Shown here: positions 44,511 through 54,200 of the stretch, one piece after another
Layout: the number at the start of each line of letters is the position of its first letter
Numbering within the stretch: position 1 is the stretch's first letter
From: Steinernema hermaphroditum
Lineage: Eukaryota; Nematoda; Chromadorea; Rhabditida; Steinernematidae
Reading direction: 5' to 3'
Assembly: GCA_030435675.1 (NCBI GenBank)
Contig: CM059622.1
Span: forward strand, 8,370,001-8,434,000
DNA length: 64,000 bases
Translations under genes and position numbers: made by a program
The notes under the pieces: generated by a model
The model's input: the letters and a program-made list of their open reading frames with translations, nothing else
Databases searched by the model: none
What the model was told of the DNA's origin: nothing

Positions 44511-44916
44511 TTGCAATTCAATTCTACTAGTATTGAGTGTCGTGAATTTTGGTAACTTCAGGGCCTTGTTTAGGGTGGATAGCTTCATTTTTGGCACGCG
44601 AGTTTTTGTGTGCTCCACTTCTCAGATACACCCCTATCACTGTGCCAAATATCAGCTCGATCTGCGCGTATCACTTGGGAACAGTCCCTTGTCAGCGAAC
44701 GGATGATCAAGATCACCAAGGTTTCCCTCCGACGCGCCATCGGCAGCTCGCTCTAGTCCCTACAAGAGTTCGAGACCCTGCTCACCGAGACCGAAGCCAT
44801 CGTCAACTCACGACCGCTTCTGCAAAGCAGCATTGATGGAAAAATCCTGCGCCCGATCGACCTCATCTCTCCGAATGCCACCATCGGCATCCACCCTTCG
44901 GCCGACCTTGAAGACC

Positions 44917-45067
44917 AATCGTCGCCTCAGGGGAGGAGTCTGCCGTCGTCAGTGTCCGTGGAGCGGGGCCAAAGCTGTGGGGCTGCTTTGTGGAAGCGGA
45001 GTAGCGTCGCTGTGGCAGGGCGTGCCGGGAGGAGAGCGAGGACGGCCGCGAGGACGAAGTAGACTGA
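44917..45067 (-). repeat. inverted copy of env start sequence
   Basis: This is the reverse complement of 47251-47401, with near-perfect identity. In the opposite copy the sequence is the start of env. Here it follows the broken pol end, so the 150 bp were copied in inverted form next to the family 2 element. Confidence 0.85.
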
Positions 45068-45394
45068 CAAGGGAACATTTTAAGGTGCCCCCAGCCGATT
45101 CGACTGAAATTTTGTACAATAGTAGTTCTCGTGCAGTGTTTTAATCATACAAAATATTAGCTGCCCATGGGCACTTGGCAGGGGGTAAAATGCAGTTTTA
45201 AAATAGTGCAGTTGGGTTATATTGAATTAAGTCCCCGTGTATCGGGTTGAGACATGGTGGGGGTGGTAGAGCTTGGTGTGGGCAATCACGCGCACACCGA
45301 ATCCCGTGCCCTCAATCAAGGTTCAGCACCTAAACACCCCTCGAAAGTTGGGCCCATATGAATATAGTCGACTTCGGCAACCTTGATGAGAATG

Positions 45395-45468
45395 GGTGTG
45401 TGGCCGAACTGGATAGTGCCTTGGCTGCCATTTTTGCGGTTTAGGTTCGACTCCGCTCCGGCCCATAT
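45395..45468 (+). other. tRNA-like module, family 3 left arm
   Basis: GTGTGGCCGAACTGGATAG (A-box-like) and TTAGGTTCGACTCCGC (B-box-like). Confidence 0.6.
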
Positions 45469-46164
45469 TTTTTCTCCTCGCTTCACCAACATATTTAAAT
45501 TTGATTTTTTCCTCGCACCCAATCCTATCCCAACTTCAGTTATGAATACTAGCAATATTTTGCTTCCTCATACAAGGGTACGGTAAAACATGTAAAGCTA
45601 ATATCGAGGCGAGACTAGGGGCAAACGGTAGGCCTAGGTAAGTACATGAGCTGTTTAAAAAATCAGCTGCCCATATGCGCTCTATGTCCATCAAAAAAAG
45701 ATGCGGCATCCTTTCTCACCGATGTCACATTTGTTTCTCACCGGTGATTCCCAAGTGACCAAGTGTATACTTAAGCTCACAATTTTGTTTTGCTGGCAAA
45801 GTGTTCATACATGTTCCCTAGGTCGACATCCCGATAGATCACTATGCGACTATCAGATATACCTTAAGTATACATTTCGGCACTTGGGAATCACCTGTGG
45901 AAAACGGATCTCCAGTTGCTTGGAAAGAATACTGCATCTCTTTTTGATGGACATAGAGTGCATATGGGCAGCTGATTTTTTGCACAGTTTATATACTCAC
46001 CCAGGCCTACCGTTTGCCCCTAGTCTCGCGTGGATATTAGAGTTGCATTTTTTACCGCACCCTTGTAAGGAAGAGCTAAATATTGTTAGCATTCATAACT
46101 GAAGCTCGGATTGAGCACGAGGAAGAAGACAAATTTAAATATGGTGGAGAAGTGAGAAGAAAAA

Positions 46165-46242
46165 ATATGGGGCGGAGCGTAGTCGAACCTGAACCACAAA
46201 AATGGCAGCCAAGGTACTGTTCGGTTCGGCCACCCACCCGTT
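46165..46242 (-). other. tRNA-like module, family 3 right arm
   Basis: On the minus strand: GGTGGCCGAACCGAACAG, then CAGGTTCGACTACGC. About 150 bp from the right CAAGGGA terminus. Confidence 0.6.
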
Positions 46243-46631
46243 CTCATCAACGTTGATGAAGTTGACTATATTCATTTGCCCATAACTTTCGAGCGGTATT
46301 TAAGTAGTGAATCTTGATTGAGGGCACGCGATACCACCCCCACCATATCTCAACCCGATCCGCGTCTGCCACTTGGCAACATTCCCTTGTGAATGTAAAT
46401 TCTACGTTATCCTAATTTTACAGACTTTAAAGCGTTTTATTGTTGAGGTGCAAAGGCGACAGATGACCAAATGGCAGGAATGAAATGTACAGTGAACATG
46501 GAGCCATGATGTCCTGATTGCTTTCTAGAAATATTATCCGCTGTCGACTACATTGTGGCTAAAACTGACCTTAACATGACCACAGTTATGTGAAAACGTA
46601 TAAGGGCATCCCAAAGCAAAAATCTGGGCTG

Positions 46632-46704
46632 TGTATTAATGGTTCAGTGGTAAGAGCCTTGCTCAAAGGGCGGTTCACCCGGGTTCGATTCCCACCAGGG
46701 ACCA
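46632..46704 (+). tRNA. tRNA-like sequence, closest to a real tRNA in the window
   Basis: TAATGGTTCAGTGGTAAGAG gives a good A box, GGGTTCGATTCCC a canonical B box with closed T-stem, and it ends CAGGGACCA, with CCA-like bases. The anticodon arm is unclear (CCTTGCTCAAAGGGCGG) and the 5' strand does not pair with GGGACC, so it is probably a pseudo-tRNA. It lies in the centre of the family 2 element. Confidence 0.4.
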
Positions 46705-46999
46705 GAATTTTTTACTTTTATCCAACTGTCTTTTACTGTATTCCGCTACAAAAAAAACATGTGAGAAAATCAGGAAACCATTTTTGCACTTATATTTCAT
46801 GTCTTTATACCTATTATAAGAGTCATCTAAAGGCCATTTTCAGTCACCATGTAATCGTCAGCGGCTAATATTTTGAGAAAGCAATCAGGACATCTAGTAC
46901 ATGAAGAAAGCATGTCTTATTTTTGTTTAGAGTCTGTAAAAGTAGGATAACGTAGAATTTACACTCAGAGCAAGAAGAGAAACAAAATTAAAAACTAAT

Positions 47000-47073
47000 G
47001 CTCGCCCGGGCTTCGAACCTGCGAGCAAAAGTTTCATCACTAGCAGCCTTGCCACTTGACCACACAGACAACT
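47000..47073 (-). other. tRNA-like module, family 2 right arm
   Basis: On the minus strand: TCTGTGTGGTCAAGTGGCAA, then GCAGGTTCGAAGCCCGGGC. About 180 bp from the right terminus. Confidence 0.65.
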
Positions 47074-47253
47074 TGCCGCACCGGGACTTAATTCAATATA
47101 ACCCAACTGCACTGTTTTAAAACTGCATTTTACCCCCTGCCAAGTGCCCATGGGCAGCTAATATTTTGTATGATTAAAACACTGCACGAGAACTACTATT
47201 GTACAAAATTTCAGTCGAATCGGCTGGGGGCACCTTAAAATGTTCCCTTGTCA

Positions 47254-49354
47254 GTCTACTTCGTCCTCGCGGCCGTCCTCGCTCTCCTCCCGGCACGCCC
47301 TGCCACAGCGACGCTACTCCGCTTCCACAAAGCAGCCCCACAGCTTTGGCCCCGCTCCACGGACACTGACGACGGCAGACTCCTCCCCTGAGGCGACGAT
47401 TCCATTCCGGTCTTCCACGAACACTGCAGTCACAAAAGCTTCGTAGTGTCCCGCTCCGCCACCAACGCCTCGATGATCTGCTGGCAAAAAATCGACTGTG
47501 GCGAGAACCACATTGTTCCCCTGGATCCTCAACGTTCCCAACGCCACTTCTGCGGCCCGCCATGCGCCTGTCCCGCCTGGGCGAATGACTGCGACCTCAA
47601 CCCCCCGTCCGCGTACGACACAAACGCGATCCAGCGGTTCCAAGAAGCAGTCTCCCCCCCGCTGGAATTCCGCCTCTCCACGCACACTCTACGCGTTGGC
47701 ACATGGACCCACGGCCAGCTTCTCTGAGAAGTCACCACCGTCTGCGACGGCCATTCCTTCTGCGCCTTGGGCACCTGCATCTTCTACTGGGACATCTGGA
47801 ACAACAAGAGTTGCCTCATGGAACGCATTCTCCAGACCACCTTTGGCATCTGCGCCACGCTTCTTACCGGATTGGCGCTGAAACTGGCAATCGCCTACTT
47901 GCTCCACAGATGTCACAAATGCGCTCGAAGACGAGGATGGACCATCAAACGCCACGCCATCACCTTCTCCGCGGCCCAGGCCACCGTCTCCTGGAAAAGA
48001 CTGCCCTTTTCACGAGAAGAAACTGTGGCCCTCATGATGATCGTCATGATCGCTCCCTACACGCAAGCCTGCACCCCAACGGCTAACTTCCAAGCTGAGG
48101 GTCGCCCTCAAGGATCCATCAGCATCACGGCCCAACCGATCCTCACGTGCCTGCCAACTGACATCATTCACACGCGACCGGCCAACCTTCAAGTGGTATC
48201 CAGCCGTCGTTGTCCAGGTATGGGCTCCTGGACGGGCCAGAACTGTGCCCGCATCCCTCCCGATGCCCAATTGGTCGAGTTCCTGCCGTACAAGGACCTA
48301 CCCGTCGTCACCCGATACCAGGAAGCCTGCGCCTGCCTCCTCCCATGCGGCTGTCTTCTCTGCGGCTCCGGATGCCTCTTCTACCGCATCTTCGCAGTCG
48401 CCGACCAGGAGTCGAAGCCGATCGTCGTGAACAAGTGCGCCTGGCAAGCAGCGACGGTGATCGAGATGCAAGTGTTGACCGCTGCCACGAAAAAGCGCTT
48501 CTCCCTCCTTCTGCATAACGGAGAAGTCCCGCACGGCAACATCTCAGTCGGCCTCCTGTCTCAAACATTGGCCACCACAGTCTCAGCCATGTGGTTCGCA
48601 GAGACCGAAGATACCAGCGCCCACCTTGACGAGCCCCAGATGGCCGACGCTCGGCTCTTCACGTGCACCAACGTTGCTGCACGGAACTGCTCACTCGACC
48701 CGCAATCAGTGAGCTGCCATCAAGCTGACGACGTGGCCGTTTGCGACACTTCGGGCAACCACCTACTGCAATCCGCACTCCGGACCCGAGTCCTGCCTCA
48801 GTTCGTCGACGGCCAGCTGGTGGAACGGCGCCATGGGAAAACCTCCGTCAGGCTCGCGAGAGCGGCTGTGCAAGTTCAGATAGAGATGAGAAATCTGACA
48901 CTGCTTTCCAGAATCGATTTCACCACGTGCACAGCCCAAGTAACCAATCACAGGTTGCTATGGATGCCCCAGCGGAGCCACTCTTCACTACACGTACACA
49001 ACGGACTTCGGAGAGGTTACAGCGGCGGTCATCTGCCCATCTACTACCGTAACCATCTCGTGCGGACCCAACGGCAACACCAAGTCAACCCGTATCTTCC
49101 TCAAGAACCCGTCGGTCAGTGAATCGTGCATTGTTCATTGTCCATCTCATGCCTCTTCTCTCCTTCTCTCTGGCCAGTTATACTATGTGACCCAATCCGC
49201 ATGGTCCCAAACCTCCGCCACGGTCGGCATTGACGACTCTCCTTCCCTTTTCACCCAGTTCGTCGAACCCGTTCTCTCCCTATCAAATAGCCTTGTCAAG
49301 GCACTAATTGTTGTCCTTCTCTGTCTAGCCCTTCTGGCTTTCTGCCGTCGGTGA
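47254..49354 (+). pseudogene. env-like gene of Bel/Pao no. 1 (phlebovirus Gc-type fusion glycoprotein)
   Basis: The gene opens with a hydrophobic signal-like segment (about 47258-47315) and has a stop at about 47391 and another near 47728. A long open region of over 400 codons follows (47767-49122) with dense cysteines: CPGMGSWTGQNC and a CACLLPCGCLLCGSGCLFYR cluster, which resemble the fusion-protein region of phlebovirus-type Gc seen in nematode Cer/Bel env genes. Near 48960 the reading frame shifts. A 3' exon begins after CTGGCCAG (about 49181) and ends at TGA 49352-49354 with a membrane anchor (ALIVVLLCLALLAF). In known relatives Env mediates membrane fusion; this copy has stops and a frameshift. 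Confidence 0.75.
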
Positions 49355-49372
49355 ACCTCGTCTCCCCGCGCG

Positions 49373-49540
49373 TCCAGTTCGTCGACGGACCTTCGCCTGT
49401 CAACGACAAGCTGGCTCTTTCCCCGCGCGCTCTGATCTAGGCCCCTCCTGCCCCCTTGCCGCCATTTTTGTTGTATTTAAGGGCGCAGCCCCGTCCAATA
49501 AATCTTTCGTGCTTTACGCCCCGGACCCCGTCGTGAGACC
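49373..49540 (+). promoter_or_regulatory. LTR-like 3' end of Bel/Pao no. 1
   Basis: TGTATTTAAGGGCGCAGCCC (TATA-like), AATAAA about 25 bp later, then TCTTTCGTGCTTTACGCCCC and CCCGTCGTGAGAC. This looks like U3/R of an LTR truncated by a family 1 fragment. The same block recurs at 55843-56010 in the direct duplication. Confidence 0.55.
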
Positions 49541-51271
49541 AGCCATTCTTCTTTGGCTTGATGTCCTGAGGTAATTAGCAAAAGAGAGGGGACCGTGAAA
49601 GAACGAAAAACAGCTTCACCACAAAAGTGAAATTTGGGTTACCAGTTCCGATTCGTGCAAAGGATTTTTAGGCTACATTTGATACCAAAACAAGAAACGC
49701 GTTGTTAAACACCAAGAAACATAATAATGTACAGTTTCGGTGAAATGACTATTTCGTCGTAGTAGTCAGAATCAGCCGGGGTCTCGTAGCGGGGTCTTGC
49801 TAAGTAGCAGCACTAAGGAAATGTAGTAAGTTCGGTTTTCGCTGCGCGTAGCAACAAAAACCGACGGAGAGTTTCCTTATCTTGCTCTACAAGTTCACTC
49901 GTAATTTGTGGAAATTACTCTTTTGCGGTTAGCTCCCTCCCATCCCGTTCCTAGTTCATGTTTGGGCTACATGCAGTGTTATAGGTCCGTTCGACGAGAT
50001 CCGCAAGGCAGTCAGTCCCTTGGTGCCACCCGAAGTAACGAAATGTTTGCTGAAGGCACTCGAAGCCTCCCGGGAAAAGTCCACTATGGTTCGATACCAG
50101 GCGGCGGTCCACAAATTCCACAAGTGAAGGGAACGAGCCGAAGACCCGCCATCGGAAAGTGAATCTGGCGTATCTGGGATTCCTGCTCAACCAGTCTAGC
50201 TCTCTTTCTGTCGTCCAAGCCGCGTCGTCCGCCCTGGGGCCCATTTCACAAAGCGCAAACGCAAACGCAAAACGCAATTGCGTCGCAATTCAGTGACATG
50301 CCTCCGAGCATGTAACTTCCGAACGCAATTGTAGAATTTGACCCAGAATTAGCTGTTTTTTCGTCCTTTATCACTGTGTCTACCACTTTCTGACTAACAC
50401 TGGATATTCACCTTGAAAAGTGTTTGGGTGTTCGCGGCGGGACCAGAGGTCGCAGATGGTCCCACCAAAAACCGGCAAAGTTGGCATAAATCACCCTTCT
50501 GTGGTGATCCACAGCTAACCGAACGTGCGAACTTTTTAAACTATGACCTGCTGCAGACAGGTCGAACCTGCGAAATTTACTAACATATTAGCCTAAAATC
50601 TTCTCAAAATCAGTTTACCGAGGTCTCCCAAATTGGTACGAACATGCGACATTTACCTAATTGTGGCCCGTTCCTAACATCGGCTTACTATATGTCCGAG
50701 TAATTTCTGACAAAAAAAGAAGTGATGTGCTAGCTAAAACGGCGGCTGTCCGCTGCCAAAGGTGGTCAACTAAAAAGATCTAAGAGTTGCTCGCCAAACC
50801 GACCTGTGCGATTCTTCCAAATTGAACCGCAATAGATCGTGCCACGCGGTACAAAACGATCCGTAAATCCGTCGCAAGTTGTGTCAGCCAAAACAACTGC
50901 GATTCCGTTGATACACTAGCTCTTCAAGCTCGCAGGGACCCGGATGTCGCTGCTTATTGAATCCGCAAAGTGTAGAAGACGAGGGGCACAATGAACGGCT
51001 GCTCTTTATTGACCGATCAGAGGCACAAGACGACACAGGACGATATAACAGCACGAAGCGACCGATCCGTAGATGGTACGCACAAACACTGACTCAAATG
51101 GCGGCCTGCAAAATCCTCCGTGGTCCTGTCTAGACTGAAGATGACGTTCTTGAATGTTCCGTAGACCGTTGTGCAGAGGATGCGTGTAGACAGTCGAAGT
51201 AGACGATAGACTGTTTCTGGGTGCCGTGGGGGAGAAAAATGGTCGTTAGCGACTGGCTGCGACGACAGTCC
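49373..51271 (+). repeat. 1.9-kb direct repeat, left copy
   Basis: It is near-identical to 55843-57736 (offset 6470 bp). The one difference I noticed is G versus A at 49918/56398. It contains, in order, the Bel/Pao 3' end, a family 1 inner arm (49545-49742), the N-terminal part of a tyrosine recombinase and the left 1.03 kb of a GGGCCC-TIR element. It continues seamlessly from env on its left. Confidence 0.92.
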
Positions 51272-54200
51272 CGCCTCTCGAAGATGTCGATGTGATAGTT
51301 GATTCGTGGTTGCTTGAAGATCCGGTGATTAAATTTTTCTGATCCTTATAACACAGCCCGTTGATAAATCGATAAAGATCCCAATATGTAGTTGACAGCA
51401 AATTTGACGCTTGATCATCGGTCGAGCCTTCCCGCCTCCCGAAAAACATAATCCGGACATAAAACACAGTTTGCTGCCTCAATAATCATAATTTGCTGCC
51501 GATAAACCCAATCTGCTGCCGATAAGTCCTTTGAAGATAACGTAGTAACGATTTGAGTAATAATAACTAGTAGTTCGTGTAAATCCTTTTTTGAGTAATT
51601 TTTCTGCTGCTAAGTCCATACTGATAATAAATCCATAGTGGCAAACAAGTAGATAAACAACAAAAAACACACAAATGAAATAAACTTTTTTTTTCGTTTT
51701 CTCTCTTTCTTTTTTTTTTTTTTTCGTTTTCTCTCTCTTTATTCTCTTTTTTTTTCAATTTTTTCCGTAACATATCTTTTTCCTTGGTCGTAGATTATAG
51801 CGATGATTCCTTGCGTTATTCATATTCGTCTTGTCGGGTCCCGCAACGTTTTCTTCCTGATCTCCTTCCTCTTGCTCTGGTTCATCGTCAATTTCTAGCG
51901 GGATCACTCGGTTCACCGGGCGCTTGACAACTTCGCGGTTTCCCAGCAGTAGCGTTATTTCGCGAACTTTTTCATCCGATCCTTTCGTTTCGCTAATAAT
52001 CCTCCCGAGTTTCCAGTTCTTTCTTGGTTGGTTTTCTTCTTCGAGGAACACAATATTGCCGATTTTGATAGTGACATCTTTTGATCGTCCTTGGTGTATT
52101 CCAATTCGATGTTTTTCTCGAAGACTCGTCAAATATTCGTGATGAAATATCTTCCAGAACTTTTCCACAAAAAGTCGCGACGATTTGAGAGCTTCTAACG
52201 CTTCTTGGCGTGAGCGGAATGCTGGCGTATCATCCGAGTCCATGTAAATCGAGCAATTTTGACTATTTTCGCCTCGCGGAAGTTGTAAAACCATATCTCG
52301 TTGATAAAAGTCGATCGGCCGTAGTACAGGTAATTCATCCATCTGCTTCAATTTCAGTAAAGATCGTGATCAAATCCACGTAGTTCAGAAGTGTACGTTT
52401 TGTCGCTTTGTAAAAACATCGCTTCACGTCTTGAATTAATCGCTCGTAAAATCCTCCTTGCCATGGACTATATGGCGTAATTCTTTTCCATTCGATCTGC
52501 TTCTCCGCGAAAAATCGAGCAAAATCATCATTTTCTTGTTCATCGGTAATCAATTCGTTCAATATGTTCGAGCCTTGCAAAAACGTTGGCGCATTGTCGC
52601 AGGTTACAACCCTTACAACTCTTCGCGTTGGTAAGTCTGGCGTATTTGGGTACGGGAATGGTGCGTTGGTGTAGCGCTCGCATTCGACACATTTCCCGAT
52701 AATCTTCCGAACGATTCGTCGTAAAGATGGTATCCAATATTTTTCGCGAACTGCCGATGTTGTTGATCGATTTGAGCGATGAAGAGATCGTTGTCCCAGT
52801 GTAGAGTGTTCTTCTCGTACAATTAACTGCGCGAACAGTGATTTAGAGTCGACCAGAATTGGGAATTTTGTTGCATCTGGAAGTTCTGCTCTTCGTAACC
52901 GTCCCCCACATCGCCAAATGTTTCGTTCATCTTTAAACAGGTCCAGATGCTTCAATTCTTTTAGTCGTCCTTCCGTGTCGGCTTCTTGCTGATGAGAACG
53001 AATAATTGTTTCACGAGCGATTTTGATCTCCTTCGCCGTTAAATTAACTCCACTGCTGCGAAATCCGAGTTGTAGATGAGCGAATTTTGCTTTTGTATGG
53101 TCCGGTAAGCGTTGCAAACAATGGCGGACAAATCGCATAACGTATCCGACGATATTCGCAAGTTTCCGCAACGAATTTGTCCGTTTCCACGGGATAATCT
53201 CGTCAATATTCTTTGTTTCAGCGATAAGTACGATGTTCGATTCTTCCACGTTTGACTCCTTCGTTAACGGCGCAATTTTACAGTAATCCGGCCAATTTTC
53301 GATATCGTCCGTAAAATATCTTGGTCCTGTCCACCAAATATGATCGTCAAACTCGTTTTTCGTAACTCCTCTTGTCGCTACATCCGCTGGGTTCTCCTTC
53401 GTATTGATATAACCAATGAAAATAGGGATTTTCTGGTATAAGAACTTCTCAGCAAGTTCGCGAAACTTTCTCCATCGTCGCTCGACGTAAATTCCGGCAT
53501 CTGTAGGAGCTTTGACCGATTGTGTCCAACAGCGTGTAATCTCCGAGTCCGTCAACGCGATCACTTTCCTAATCTTGACTTTAGACAGCATCTCGACATA
53601 AATGTTCATCGCTAAGTCCATTCCCATGAGGTAAGCGTTAAATTCCATCTTTGGTATTGTTGCTTTTGTTTTTAGGCTACGGAGCTTTGTCTTCGACATC
53701 ACGAGATGAGAGTTGCCGCTGGAAATCAAGTATCCGCAAGAAGACATTGTGTCCGCGTTGGCATCCGAACATATAATGAGGTCGACGATCGAAGAAATAG
53801 AAGTGATTGAACGAGGAAGATGCTTGACGAATCCGTCAATGTTTCCGGAGATGTGACGCCACTCGCTAACTTCTTCTTCATCCAGGAGATCATCCCAACC
53901 ATAATTATTCCACAGTTTCTGTTGATATTTCTTCGCTGGCAGTAGTAGCGGTCCAAGTAAGCCGAGTGGATCGTAAACTGCTGCTGTTTGACTGGCTACG
54001 GTACGCTTGGTTAATTTCTCTATCGTTTTAATCTTTGCGGCGAGTTCAATCCTATCATTCGACGATATCCACTTCATTCCGAGCACTTTTGGTTCTGCGT
54101 TCTGTGCTCGATCCTTTTCGGCAAGTAGTCCATTGATATCTGTATCATTTGAGAGAAACTCTCGTAAATTCATTTTCAATTCGTTGAATTCTCTTTTTGC

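Larger units (their letters stand above)
42316..44694. mobile_element. CAAGGGA-TIR element with tRNA-like modules (family 1)
   Basis: The element is 42319-44691, flanked by TCA on both sides. Its ends are inverted repeats of about 190 bp starting CAAGGGACTGTTCCCAAGTG and holding GATCGAGCTGATATTTGGCA. Just inside the left arm lies an inward tRNA-like module (about 42508-42575); the matching right-arm module is at 43178-43252, reversed. Further inside, arms continue as an imperfect inverted repeat (about 42620-42770 and 42965-43110). An RTE copy (43255-44496) inserted in the right arm. No transposase is encoded. Confidence 0.75.
39510..44917 (+). pseudogene. Bel/Pao no. 1 pol (RT, RNase H, integrase), broken
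   Basis: RT is readable from about 39530 to 40310: KFRMVHNASAQTKGNPSFNQ, SVADVEKAFLMVGVN and the palm box YVDNV. Reading resumes at about 40612 (LLGASSRDEAAHNMD, FYDLLGLCSPATLPFRLLIQ). RNase H is followed with a stop at 41093 (ELLAALIGT then stop). Integrase includes GMDYAGPFTV (first Asp), LLSDNGTNYRGA (second Asp) and, after the nested element, ETEAIVNSRPLL. Several stops and frameshifts make it non-functional. No protease domain is present between gag and RT. Confidence 0.85.
45236..46389. mobile_element. CAAGGGA-TIR element (family 3), nested in family 2
   Basis: The right end, complemented, reads CAAGGGAATGTTGCCAAGTG then GCGGATCGGGTTGAGATATG. The left side starts at TATCGGGTTGAGACATGG, missing about 30 bp of terminus. 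Both arms carry inward tRNA-like modules (45395-45468 and 46165-46242). The inner region (45590-46080) is an imperfect inverted repeat too, with AAAAAGATG, CTGCCCATATGCGCTCTATG and CACTTGGGAATCACC blocks. No protein. Confidence 0.7.
45068..47250. mobile_element. CAAGGGA-TIR element (family 2) at the centre of a palindrome
   Basis: Ends are inverted repeats of about 165 bp starting CAAGGGAACATTTTAAGGTG and including ACTGCACGAGAACTACTATT. A tRNA-like module in the right arm (47000-47073, reversed) points inward. Inner arms repeat (46390-46560 and 46870-46970). A family 3 element (45236-46389) has replaced the left-arm module. Flanks are TGA and TCA, that is inverted, not direct. Confidence 0.75.
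39003..49545 (+). mobile_element. Bel/Pao retrotransposon no. 1 (decayed, env-bearing)
   Basis: Plus-strand order: truncated gag zinc knuckles (39041-39430), reverse transcriptase, RNase H and integrase fragments (39510-44917), an env-like gene (47254-49354) and an LTR-like 3' end (49373-49540). Protease is missing. It is interrupted by a 300-bp insertion (40311-40610), a TIR-tRNA element holding an RTE copy (42319-44691) and a palindromic insertion (45068-47250). The 5' LTR is absent. Confidence 0.85.

Noticed and set aside
42508..47073. The tRNA-like modules as functional tRNA genes
   Set aside because: B boxes are good, but acceptor stems and anticodon arms do not fold convincingly by eye, and the modules occur as degenerate copies in transposon arms.
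47254..49354. A free-standing viral gene
   Set aside because: It sits downstream of Bel/Pao pol in the same orientation, with an LTR-like end following, and it has stops and a frameshift. It is an element-borne relic.
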